Assembly: GCA_019054805.1 (NCBI GenBank)
Contig: JAHQIY010000003.1
Location: forward strand, 9,486,001-9,550,000
Length of the DNA stretch: 64,000 nt
Source of the DNA: Brachionus manjavacas
Lineage: Eukaryota > Rotifera > Eurotatoria > Ploima > Brachionidae
Direction of reading: 5' to 3'
The notes under the pieces are model-generated. The model made no database searches and had not been told where the DNA came from. It saw only the letters and a list, made by a program, of their open reading frames with translations. Made by a program: the position numbers and the translations under genes. This document shows, one piece after another, positions 57,401 to 63,483 of this stretch; positions within the stretch are counted from its first letter, which is position 1; each line of letters starts with the position of its first letter.

Positions 57401-59640
57401 AATTAACAGATATTTATTTTTGATTTTTCTATTTGATCAATTTTAGCTTTTAAAATGTAATTTATAAACAAAAAGAAAACATGAATGATTATGAATTCTT
57501 TGATAATTTAAATACATCTGGAGAAATTATTTTTTTTCGATTATACAGAAATAATCACTTAAATTATCTAATATATTGCCTTTTCATCTCCTTACTCGAC
57601 TTGATTGCCTCCTGGATCGACTAAATTTTGGTTACGAAGAAATTTACCTTAATAAACAAAGAGAAGAGAGAAAAGAAAAATGGAAAAAAAAAGAATAATA
57701 ATTATTGAAATTAAAGGAAAGTTATAAATATAAACATTTAAATTTAAATTTAAAATTAACGAATGCTGCTCTTTAATTTATTAATTTTATTTTAATTTTT
57801 TTACATCGCCTACAAGGCGTTCATTGAATAAATAAATAAAATAAAATAAGAATGAAATAATTTTTTTCAAAAAAATCAAAAAAAATTTGTTTTTGTCTAC
57901 AAAAAAAATTAATTATCTAAATTATTTTCAAGCATGACTGGCTATTCGATCAATCGCAAACAGAGAATATCCCAATGGAAATAAAAGACTCGGCTGAGCA
58001 GCATTTGTCACAGCAATTTTGTTCATACATAGAACCAATATCTTACTCAGATCTGCTCATTAACATAATCAAACTGCTCCGGTCAAGATGGAACTCGAAC
58101 AATTCAAACATGAACACGCCATCAAACAACCAACTCTCCAACGACTCTGGCTACTATTCCAATCTGAACGCCAATCGACAGCCCATCAACATTCAATTCA
58201 AAAGGTAAATAGCTTTATTACAACAAAATCCACACACACACACACTCACACATCCATGTTCTTTATATTTAAAGTGTTAAAAGGCCTTAGACTTAGAACC
58301 AAACTTAGAAAAAAAGGTTACATTTTAGTGTTTGAATTTCGGTTTTATTTATGACTGATTGACTTTAAACAAAAAAAAATGCTTAATTTGCATGAGCATT
58401 CTCGATCCCGGATCGACCCTAATCTTTTTGCTTGCATCTTTGACCCATCTGATCATGCGGCTAATTTTGTCTTATTTTTAGAGAAAAGCCAAGCTTGAGA
58501 AGCTCTAAATCTGTGACAGCCATCAACAGAGGTCGCACTGCGGACCTAAAGTCCATCAAGCAAATCAAAGGCTTTTCCCTAAAGCAGTCGTTCAAAGAGG
58601 CCAAGCAGCGCAGCCGCTCAGTTGACACTCGCTTTAAGCCGCTCAGCTTCATCCTCGGCTTCAACTCACCGTCCATAAATCAAACCGTGAACTCGTACGA
58701 TCTAGAAGCTAGTCAAACTAGTCTAAATCGGCGAAAGCAGTTCAAGAAGAAAAAATCTCTAGAGGACAAATTTCTGGACGACTCACTTATCAAGCTAAGC
58801 ACACACGAGAACAAGCCCGCAGGCCAAAAGTCGACCCCGTTGACGCGCAAATCCTACACGACCAGAAGCAAGGTGCCGTCCGGCGCCGAACTAATCAGCC
58901 TAAAAGAACTGGAGAAAACAAACGAGACCAATCTGGACCGTCTGAACAAACTCATGAAAAAGCTTGAAATTGATCTGATCAATGCCCAAATGGAAGTGAT
59001 CGAGGACGACTACCGCAAAATAGACTCGATCAAGTGCAAGTACATATCTTCGTCGGTGTCGTCCTCTTCCTCTACATCAGGGGTGGTTGCCGGCTCGTCG
59101 TCTTCATGTGTGTCCGCGTCGCCAATGGTGCGCAAAATGAAGCTAAGCCGAGCCCAGCGCTTCGCCTCGCTGTCCTCCATTTCGTCCAGCTACGAGGACT
59201 TGTCGCCGAGGGACGCCAAAAAAATAGTCCGCAGACACACCATATCCGGCCAGGTCGACCAAAGCGAACAGGAATGCAGGGACGACTTGCTCGATTTCAA
59301 ATCGAGAAAAAAGGAAAAATTGGCAAAAAAAATCAAAAAGTTCAACTCAAAAAGCATTGCTGACTTGGCATGCTACAGCCATTCGGACAAGCCAGAGGTC
59401 GATAGCCAAGAGGAGAAAAACGATGTCAAAGAAGAACAGGTCAAGCAGACGCTGCTGAATTTTAGCTCGCCGCTCAGCATTTCGGCGTCCTCTGTCTCGT
59501 CCGTCTCCACTTCAACTTCATCGCTGAACAAGACAAATGGACTTAGAAAGGTGGCCGTGAACAATTTGGCCGATGAGGTCGGCTCGATCGGTCTGGCCGT
59601 CAGTCAATTGTCCAATTGTGTGAACGAATCGCTGCTGTAG
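27255..59640 (+). CDS. ARHGAP21/23-type PDZ-PH-RhoGAP protein, 11 exons
   Basis: Exons: 27255-27416, 28250-28304, 28355-28438, 31948-32038, 33840-34540, 37149-38444, 46332-46725, 49197-49501, 54506-56232, 57933-58204, 58482-59640. Total 6246 nt, 2081 aa, close to human ARHGAP21 (about 1950 aa); all phases match. Order: PDZ (about 19-137; GYGF loop), disordered Ser/Thr/Asn-rich region, PH (about 1199-1302, ending in an EWIRVMQES helix), RhoGAP (about 1417-1610), basic tail with KKIVRRHTISG, like the human IRRRHTLGG. The family localises through PDZ and PH to Golgi or cell junctions and stimulates GTP hydrolysis by Rho-family GTPases such as CDC42. The presumed arginine finger is present (YRKVG, residue 1455), but a second conserved arginine is Asn and FGP is FSQ (see findings). 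I could not choose between ARHGAP21 and ARHGAP23. Extra 5' UTR or small alternative exons cannot be excluded. Confidence 0.93.
27418..28249 (+). other. Intron 1, featureless
   Basis: AT-rich, with no repeat or ORF recognised. The acceptor TTTTAAAAG is weak, but it is the one that keeps the frame open. Confidence 0.6.
28250..28304 (+). other. RhoGAP gene exon 2
   Basis: Short 55-nt exon reading GYPVSSTSNNSFQQLNTN. It corresponds to the long insert after the first PDZ strands in ARHGAP21/23. Ends ACA|GTGAGT in phase 1. Followed by a 50-nt intron. Confidence 0.75.
28355..28438 (+). other. RhoGAP gene exon 3: PDZ core
   Basis: Reads YEIVFVKHVKIGGSAYIAG, matching the human PDZ core DTIFVKQVKEGGPAFEAG. 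Acceptor TTTATTTAG, donor GTTAGT, phase 1 to phase 1. Confidence 0.9.
28441..31947 (+). other. Intron 3, 3.5 kb, mostly featureless
   Basis: AT-rich. A possible degenerate retroelement tail (CCACTAGTTGG followed by ATAAAAATAAACAA) lies near 29775-29825. A 63-codon ORF at 29427-29618 is Leu/Phe/Ser-rich chance coding. Confidence 0.5.
31948..32038 (+). other. RhoGAP gene exon 4: PDZ second half
   Basis: Reads GLREGDRPICINNIPLSDKS and then YSDIISIIEQ, equivalent to human AGLCTGDRIIKVNGESV...YSQVIALIQ. Acceptor TTCCTTTAG, donor GTAAGC, phase 1 to phase 2. Confidence 0.92.
32313..32393 (-). tRNA. tRNA-Ser(CGA), copy 3, inside RhoGAP intron 4
   Basis: Identical 81-nt gene to copies 1 and 2, on the strand opposite the host gene. 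A T8 terminator follows on the - strand. The first few flanking bases (AGCTCATTT upstream and GAATTTTTTT downstream) resemble copy 1, suggesting recent local duplication. Transcription by pol III would run against pol II passage through the intron. Confidence 0.97.
32394..33839 (+). other. Rest of intron 4
   Basis: No coding or repeat feature is recognised. The acceptor used (CACTTTAAG) is weak but gives phase 2 and rebuilds the PDZ strand SGLVLELKVI. Confidence 0.5.
33840..34540 (+). other. RhoGAP gene exon 5: PDZ end and disordered region
   Basis: Residues 131-364. It starts with the last PDZ strand (SGLVLELKVI) and becomes Ser/Asn/Thr-rich, with no domain recognised. ADSGYDSR (residues 250-255 for DSGYDS) is a DSGxxS motif. 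LAQLKLKNLQDVIAKTYSKE is a helical stretch. The exon ends AAAAG|GTAGGA; the open frame running on to 34722 enters an antisense LINE and is not coding. Confidence 0.9.
34545..35045 (-). mobile_element. CR1/Jockey-like LINE 3' fragment in intron 5
   Basis: On the - strand, shifting frames give LYKTCVRPYMLYKCGV (thumb VRPHLEY), KCLEMVQRRATKSIHHL, LRKLRLQKLSERRERGDMKQ, FKFAWGYIK, ENFFTNRVAKGWNKLPTQI and VNGFKNKFEAFE. This order is the C-terminal part of a LINE ORF2. It is broken by several frameshifts. Its low-coordinate end lies within a few bases of the exon 5 donor site. Confidence 0.85.
35050..35308. mobile_element. Second copy of the inverted-repeat element
   Basis: GTGTAAATGCAGCATTCAAAG through CAGTTGTTTAA-like spacer and the right arm GCACCATGCTGAATTCACAG to GTACTGAACTTCACAAAACC follow the 22185-22630 element in order and orientation. 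The left arm is truncated next to the antisense LINE; the right arm runs to the start of the next LINE. Confidence 0.7.
35309..35745 (+). mobile_element. LINE 3' end with hairpin tail in intron 5
   Basis: The frame reads ELKERCNSRLNIIKYPSNRK, WGLKPKTLGNLYKSLIGSIL and YYAFPSLNSSSETNIK, which is the RT thumb/connection region of a non-LTR element (R-LNIIKxLxxxxWGLxxxTL...YKSLIxSxLDYA). After the frame decays comes a pyrimidine-rich 3' UTR and the tail CTGAAGGAGCAATCAAGCTC, GGTACAG and TTTACAAATAAATAAAAAAC. It identifies the coding family to which the hairpin tails at 5937 and 15988 belong. Confidence 0.8.
35765..36130 (-). mobile_element. LINE RT fragment of another family in intron 5
   Basis: On the - strand the right part gives AVMFDIENSI-stop (motif A, normally AVxxDxxxAFD) and the left part gives KSGVPQGCILSPTLF (RT motif B, SGVPQGxxLSPxLF). 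The segment is interrupted by stops and contains no YxDD box. Confidence 0.75.
36180..36290 (-). repeat. Retroelement tail, - strand
   Basis: On the - strand, TCCATGGAACGAATATTTTG is followed by AAATAAATAAATAAAACAAA. The layout (small hairpin, short spacer, AAATAAAT repeat) matches the other tails. It may end the LINE just above it or be separate. Confidence 0.45.
36831..36886. repeat. 28-bp tandem duplication
   Basis: AAGAATTTCAAAACAAAAAT plus a T run occurs twice back to back with a 28-bp period. Confidence 0.85.
37149..38444 (+). other. RhoGAP gene exon 6: Ser/Thr-rich linker and helix
   Basis: Residues 365-796. It has a Ser/Pro/Thr-rich tract (about 37370-37560), the segment SKQFVENRRQIFERTNKMEN, similar to the human YIDNRRLHIGCRTIQERLD, and the charged helical stretch NLETVAERAAHFEDVDPERY followed by EKLKSKFGELD. 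A His/Gln run (LQHQHHQQQLL) lies near 38287-38320. Donor TTTTT|GTAAGT in phase 1. The base composition is far less AT-rich than the flanking introns. Confidence 0.92.
41345..41440. repeat. Small inverted repeat
   Basis: AATATTCTTTAGTGTCCTTTT on the left is matched on the - strand of the right side by AATATTCTGTCCTTTTGTGC. Possibly a tiny MITE remnant. GGACACAAAAGG is repeated again at about 41447. Confidence 0.5.
41493..41723. mobile_element. hAT-like MITE in intron 6
   Basis: Starts CAGAGTTGTTTAAAAGTCAC and continues AAGTCCAAGTCCGGACTTTT. The right end, on the - strand, starts CAGAGTTGCTTAAAAATCAC and continues AAGTCCAAGTCCGGACTTTT. Flanks are GTTACTAT (41485-41492) and ATTACTAT (41724-41731), an 8-bp target duplication with one mismatch. 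CAGRGTTG ends and 8-bp duplications are typical of hAT elements. It is 231 bp long with no coding capacity. Confidence 0.85.
42999..43017. repeat. (AG)n microsatellite
   Basis: Nine AG dinucleotides followed by A-rich sequence. Confidence 0.9.
46332..46725 (+). other. RhoGAP gene exon 7
   Basis: Residues 797-927. Reads HHVNSRNPNVQAQLNPRKSS and ends QLPRPSPNKSK. Disordered Ser/Asn/Thr-rich linker with basic patches (KRRSITSSPIRK); the latter is a plausible basophilic-kinase site. Acceptor TTTTTTGTTAG, donor AAAAG|GTGATT, phases 1 and 2. Confidence 0.88.
46726..49196 (+). other. Intron 7, 2.5 kb, nothing recognised
   Basis: AT-rich. A slightly GC-richer patch near 47510-47600 (CCATCAAAACCCTCCAG, TCTGGCTACGGCACTGGG) may be an old repeat, but has no identifiable ends. 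Confidence 0.5.
49197..49501 (+). other. RhoGAP gene exon 8
   Basis: Residues 928-1029. Reads HTRSLALYSDAGETTSTDSD then PPSSPQQPQQSPAKNYYTQF and SYSSIIRQHSYLNAVQLNDF. IIRQHSYLNAV matches the human LRHQSYILAV motif. Acceptor TTTTTTTAAG. The donor A|GTAGGT gives phase 1, as required by exon 9; the ORF reading on to 49602 is intronic. Confidence 0.88.
53424..53694. repeat. MITE-like inverted repeat with ACGTAAATTTACG ends
   Basis: The left end reads CAGTGGAGCTATGAAAG and, after a spacer, TTTTACGTAAATTTACGAAG. The right end, on the - strand, reads AGTGATGCTATGATAACTGC and TTTTTACGTAAATTTACGCA. The same core occurs near 38670-38720 and 62148-62175. No clear target duplication is seen. Confidence 0.55.
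54148..54471. repeat. 106-107-bp minisatellite, 3 copies
   Basis: Each unit contains TTTATTAAATTTCCTTTATT (or a variant), GATAAGAAAAAAAA, TTCACTTTGACCAACTTAGG and AGACAGAC. The AGACAG boundary recurs at 54251, 54357 and 54464. A more diverged relative may extend left from about 53940. The array ends 35 bp before exon 9. Confidence 0.88.
54506..56232 (+). other. RhoGAP gene exon 9: PH and RhoGAP domains
   Basis: Residues 1030-1605. A Gln-rich start (QKLLQIQQQQHQANQ) and a basic segment (RNTSIKKLKSFFGER) precede the PH domain (VKEGVLICK... to MLEWIRVMQES; KRKNVFKIRS matches the human KRKNVFRLTT). The RhoGAP domain runs from FGIALERCEP through EGLYRKVGQKQ, VSLLKCFLNELPDSL, HNYETLKYLTAHL and NKMTIKNLSIAF. 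The donor TAT|GTAAGT leaves the last helix to exon 10. The exon is strikingly GC-rich relative to the window, which creates long antisense open frames (54562-55284 and 55468-56202) that are not genes. Confidence 0.96.
56630..57031 (-). mobile_element. Probable LINE 3' end with unidentified ORF
   Basis: A 79-codon open frame (56792-57031) reads FTFDHELQFAVKEKLGVLED, FDVPTLLKINHLFNHLNRGK and SWVTTAKSFSFLEASLS-stop. It looks like real coding sequence, but I do not recognise it. About 90 nt after its stop, on the same strand, is the hairpin GAGTTTCGCTACTC followed by TATTTAAATAATAAATAAAC, the same tail layout as the LINEs in this window. I infer a 5'-truncated retroelement; a captured or relic exon is the alternative. 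Confidence 0.45.
57128..57190. repeat. (AT)n / TATAATA low-complexity tract
   Basis: ATATATATATA and repeated ATAATATA units. Confidence 0.9.
57800..57860 (+). repeat. Hairpin plus A-rich retroelement tail
   Basis: The hairpin CGCCTACAAGGCG, spacer TTCATTG, then AATAAATAAATAAAATAAAA. No coding part is recognised upstream. Confidence 0.6.
57933..58204 (+). other. RhoGAP gene exon 10: end of RhoGAP domain
   Basis: Residues 1606-1695. HDWLFDQS completes the RhoGAP domain (human HHDWFFTEE). It then carries SDLLINIIKLLRSRWNSNNS and NDSGYYSNLN, a second DSGxxS motif (DSGYYS, residues 1676-1681). Acceptor TTATTTTCAAG, donor AAAAG|GTAAAT, phase 0 to phase 2. Confidence 0.93.
58231..58251. repeat. 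(CA)n microsatellite in intron 10
   Basis: CACACACACACACACTCACAC just inside the intron. Confidence 0.85.
58482..59640 (+). other. RhoGAP gene exon 11: basic C-terminal tail and stop
   Basis: Residues 1695-2081. It has a Lys/Arg/Ser-rich start (RSSKSVTAINRGRTADLKS), the helical segment LKELEKTNETNLDRLNKLMK, a Ser run (near 59045-59120), KKIVRRHTISGQ (conserved with ARHGAP21 IRRRHTLGG) and a Lys-rich cluster (RKKEKLAKKIKKF) that could act as a nuclear signal. It ends VNESLL-stop; SLL fits a class I PDZ-ligand pattern. Acceptor CTTATTTTTAG. Confidence 0.93.
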
Positions 59641-59921
59641 TATGCCAAGTGCCGCAGTATTATTTATTGTTGTAAGCAATGTGCACAATTTCGTTCTAAC
59701 ATTTAGTCGAGTCATTGTACATTTAGATGAGATTTGCCAAAGGTTCGCTTTATTTTGAATTTAGAATATTTAAATGTTTAAATGTAAATTGGATTGATGA
59801 GACACGAAGTTTAGAATTTTTGGAATTCACAGACCGTTTATGAAAAAATGTCAATGTCCATACTTTTTTTTTGCCAAACTAAAAGCTTGATTCTGTTGTT
59901 TTCTGTTTTTTTTTTAAATAC

Positions 59922-59955
<34 letters not shown>

Positions 59956-60164
59956 GATGATTTTATTTTTTTTCTAGAGAAATTTTATGGTTTGATCTCT
60001 ATTGTTTGTGTAGAGATAGCATTTTTTTCAAATTTTGTCTTTAGAGTAAATTTTTCACAATCATGAAAATGCAAATAAAATTATTTTTAATTTTTTTTCT
60101 TTTTTGTTGGCTCGAAAATTTTAAAAACATTCTAGCAAAAAATCTTTTCTTTTATTATACAATA
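59641..60164 (+). other. 3' UTR and downstream region of RhoGAP gene
   Basis: No AATAAA occurs close to the stop; the first plausible one is at 60074-60079, after an (ATT)n run at 59922-59955. Cleavage could instead use a variant signal. No other gene is seen. Confidence 0.45.
59922..59955. repeat. (ATT)n microsatellite
   Basis: About eleven uninterrupted ATT units. Confidence 0.95.
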
Positions 60165-60520
60165 TTTAGTAGATACGGAACAAATAATTTATCTAGAACA
60201 AATCTAGGTGTTTGTATTCAAAATGACTTGAAGTGGACAAGCCAAGTAAAATACTGCACTAGTCGTGGAAACCGTATTTTGGGTATGATTGCTAAGAGTT
60301 TCAGGAATTTAAACATCGATGCATTCAGAATGCTTTACACTGCACTGGTTAGGCCTCATTTAGAGTTTGCCACAAGTTTATGGTGTCCATTTCTTGAAAA
60401 ATATATTTCTGGAATCGAGTAGGTCCAAAGAAGAGCGACAAGAATAATCTCTTCACTTGGAAAATATGACTACTCGAAAAGACTAGAAATGTTTAACTTA
60501 AAGTTCACGAAATTCTAAAC
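60165..60520 (+). mobile_element. CR1/Jockey-like LINE thumb fragment
   Basis: Reads LSRTNLGVCIQNDLKWTSQV, CTSRGNRILGMIAKSFRNLN, FRMLYTALVRPHLEFATSLW (thumb motif) and, after one in-frame stop, VQRRATRIISSLGKYDYSKR with LEMFNLK. The order matches LINE ORF2 after the RT palm. Both ends are truncated. The upstream hydrophobic extension of the open frame is chance. Confidence 0.88.
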
Positions 60521-61490
60521 TTTAGTGCTATCTGAATTTCACATTTTTGATTTAAAATTCGTAATCTACGCCCTCGAAAACCCCAAAAAAATATTTTTTT
60601 TGAAGGGGGCAAAAAAATAATTTTTACACCCATGGTTCCAAAAAGCAAACCCTTTAAAAAGTTGTTTTTCTTTAAGACTCAAAATCTCAAAGATAAAACT
60701 TAAATATGCTAAAAAAGTATATATATTCTGAAAGAGCATAAAATTCTCTACATGCTAATGTAATTTAGAAGAAAAAAAAAGGGTGTGGCGGTTTTTGTTG
60801 GCTAAAAAAAGGAAAAAAATGTGTTTTTTCTGGTTTAAATCGTATCTCCTCCGAGGGATCAATTATGACCCGATTTTTTTTTTTTTTTAAATCTAGACAA
60901 AATTCTGAACAATTCTATGGTTTTACTTTTTATTTTATTGCTTAAGTTTTCTTAAAAAATGTCTTCAAATCATGTGATAATTAAAAAATTTGTATATTAA
61001 TATTCTATTTATATTTTTTTTCTAAATTTTACTAAAAACTTATCTAAGTATAATTAATTTAAGTGAAAAATGCCTAAAAAATTAAAATATAATCAATCTC
61101 GTGTTAGTAACCTTGGGGTTTTCGGCCAAAAAAATAAATTGAAGAGGAAGAAGATGAAGATGATCATATGAAAATAGACGTTGAACCCGATATAAATAAT
61201 AATTACCATGATTTTTTTACTTCATCCGGCATTTTATATTCTATGGATGGTCCCGGTGATTGGTGATCCAGCATTGATGATTGAGTGGTCACAATGGCCG
61301 GCAGTGCCCTAGCATTAGCTTTACCCAGTAAAACACATTTTCGAAAATTTTTGAAAATTTGCGTTAAAATTTTTCTTTTCGATATAATGACGTTTTTTTT
61401 ATTTAATCCTTCATTTAAGATTTTCCTCATTTTGAGCATTTTTTTATAAGAAATAAAAGAGAAAATAAAAAAAAGTAAAACCTACAATTA
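60521..61490 (+). mobile_element. Decayed DNA transposon body
   Basis: The segment has slippery homopolymers and less common words (GGGGGC, CTCCGAGGGATCAATTATG, GGTGTGGCGG) and includes the ORF relic at 61070-61266, followed by the repeat shared with the start of the window. I infer one old element covering about 60.5-61.8 kb; its ends are not defined. Confidence 0.4.
61070..61266 (+). pseudogene. Transposon ORF N-terminal relic
   Basis: It starts MPKKLKYNQSRVSNLGVFGQ, a basic opening, and after a one-base frame change continues EEEEDEDDHMKIDVEPDINN then FFTSSGILYSMDGPGDW-stop. The basic start followed by an acidic stretch is a pattern I associate with N-termini of transposon proteins, but I cannot name the family. 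A 78-codon open frame on the other strand (61203-61439) is probably a shadow. Confidence 0.4.
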
Positions 61491-61499
61491 GATCAGAAT

Positions 61500-61680
61500 T
61501 TTCACTAGTTTCAGAATTTGTTGTTCATCTCATTTGGGGTCACGAGGTTCCCGGAAAAATTTTTTGTTTCACCATACCCTTAAAATTGGCATTCTGGGAT
61601 TTTTACATATGCAGATTACGAATTTGAGGTCGAAAATCGAATCCTAAGATAGCGTGGACGTTTTGCATTTCCTGAACCTT
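61500..61680 (+). repeat. Dispersed repeat, copy B
   Basis: TTCAGAATTTGTTGTTCATC, TCATTTGGGGTCA and, further on, TTTTTACATATGCAGATTAC with AATTTGAGGTCGAAAATCGA match copy A near the start of the window, same strand. Relative to copy A the middle is shortened by roughly 180 bp. Confidence 0.65.
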
Positions 61681-61712
61681 ATGACGTAAAAATTTGTGCT
61701 TTTTCAGAATAC

Positions 61713-61746
61713 ATGCCAGTTGATGAGGGTTTATGACAACTGGCAT
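61713..61746. repeat. Perfect 10-bp hairpin
   Basis: ATGCCAGTTG and CAACTGGCAT are separated by 14 nt, within the decayed transposon region. Confidence 0.85.
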
Positions 61747-61781
61747 TTTTGAAAATGGTAAGATATACCTCTCAGGTCAAA

Positions 61782-61803
61782 ATAGGTCAAAATTTTGACC
61801 TAT
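61782..61803. repeat. 22-bp perfect palindrome
   Basis: The half-site ATAGGTCAAAA is followed directly by its inverted complement. It could be part of an element end or a chance feature within A/T-rich sequence. Confidence 0.85.
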
Positions 61804-63130
61804 CTTTTTAGAATTACTAGTTATTTTTTTCAAAATTCAATTACATAAAGATAAATTATTTATCGATGTCATGACTTATAAGTGAAACTATCTATTTAAG
61901 CTTAACAAAAATGATTCAAGTTAAAAAAATGGAGATCGGCCTAATCACTAAAAATATTAAACTATTCATAAATAAAACAAAATAAAATACATAAATATTA
62001 CATTTTCTTACTTTGAATTGGTTTGTAAAAAATTGTACAATATTGCACTGCTTACAAAACCTTTTTTGCACAAATAGAAAAAAAATATGAAGTCTTTACT
62101 TTTTGTACTAAAATTTCACATTGCCTAAAAATGCGAATTTTTACTTTTTTTTTACGTAAATTCACGTAAAATCATTATGGCGTAGCAGTACTGTATAAAT
62201 AAAAGATGCACCAGTAAATACATGCATTATATCATCTAAATATATCTTTGGCAAAGGCTGTAAAATATCCCTTAAGATGCAAAATGATAAATTTTTGAAA
62301 ATAAAATTGTCGAGTATTTACCGACACCTTAGATAAATTGAATTCAAAAAATTAAAAATTTTTAGCTCTTAAGAAAAAATCGTTTAGTTTTTTTTTTATC
62401 CTTTGAATTTTTTAACTTTTTTTCCTAAAATTCACAATTTCGAATCATCGAATTTATTCAAAATGAAAACGATTGATATTAGATATTAAAAAATTAACTT
62501 TTAAATTAATTATTTTAAAGTTTAAGCATTCCATTTTAAATTGCAATTTTCTTTAATTAAGATAAAATTTTAAATTTACATCATTAGTAAACTATTTTAA
62601 ACCAAAAAAAAATAAATCATTTTAATTTACATTTGCATTCATCTATGCTTAGAAGAGAAAATAAATTCCTTTTTTTTAATAAATTGAAAAAACAGACTCA
62701 TAATTTAGATAAAGTTTATTTTGTGTCAATTTTATTAATTATATACAATTATAGCTTTAAAAAAGCAATTATGATCTTAAGAAAAAATTACGTTTAAATG
62801 TATTTATTGACTTTAACGGTAAATTAAACAAAATAGAAGGTTTATTAAGTTTAAAGAAAGTTCAGAATAAAAATGAAACATAAATTGTCACAGAAGATTA
62901 TGTCCATGTTTTTTTTTAATTTAATAAAAATAATTATTTTAATTTAATAGAGATAATTAAGTTGGGATTTTTCATTTTTAGATACTCTGGGTTGATTAAA
63001 TGATTATACTCTGAAAAATAATTATGGAAAGAAATAGTGGTCGATTTTGGTTTATTTCGATTGAATAGATTGAAATTCCTGAATAAAATAAATTGATTAT
63101 TTTATAAATTTTTTATTAAAATATTTGGTA
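61804..63130. other. AT-rich DNA, nothing recognised
   Basis: Apart from one ACGTAAATTCACG-type end near 62148-62200 (related to the element at 53424-53694) no feature is visible. Confidence 0.5.
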
Positions 63131-63138
63131 AATTTAAA

Positions 63139-63475
63139 AGTGTTGGATGCCGGCCAGGTGACCGGTCCTAAATACGGCCGGCCATGGACTGCCATTTTGA
63201 CCGGCCGTTTCAGATGTCCGGCCGCGGCCAAATTTTTTTTAAAAAAAAAAGCTCTTATTTTTTTTTGAAAATTAAAAAAATTTATTTAAAAAAATTTTTA
63301 TTCTGGCCGTATTTTAGAGCGGCAATTTTGGCAGCTAGCCGATTCAAAAAGCGACCGGTCCAAATGGCGGTCCATGGTCGTTTTTATGACCGGCTTAATT
63401 TTGGACCGGCCGTATTTTAATGGCCGAACATGTGGCCGCCAGATTTGGACCTCAAGTTGGCCGTCTGCCAACACT
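63139..63475. mobile_element. GC-rich hAT-like MITE with 8-bp TSD
   Basis: It starts AGTGTTGGATGCCGGCCAGG and ends, on the - strand, AGTGTTGGCAGACGGCCAAC. Flanks AATTTAAA at 63131-63138 and 63476-63483 are identical, an 8-bp target duplication as in hAT transposons. Inside are many CCGGCC, GACCGG and GGCCGT words in both orientations around an AT-rich centre. It is 337 bp; the open frame at 63184-63420 is a chance by-product of the repeats. Confidence 0.9.
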
Positions 63476-63483
63476 AATTTAAA

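Larger units (their letters stand above)
56233..57932 (+). other. Intron 9, 1.7 kb
   Basis: It contains an unexplained GC-rich patch (about 56262-56330, with ten consecutive C), an antisense LINE-tail segment (56630-57031), an (AT)n tract (57128-57190) and a + strand retroelement tail (57800-57860). Confidence 0.6.

Noticed and set aside
63184-63420. 78-codon ORF
   Set aside because: It lies entirely inside the hAT-like MITE and is produced by CCGGCC-type repeats and an A/T core.
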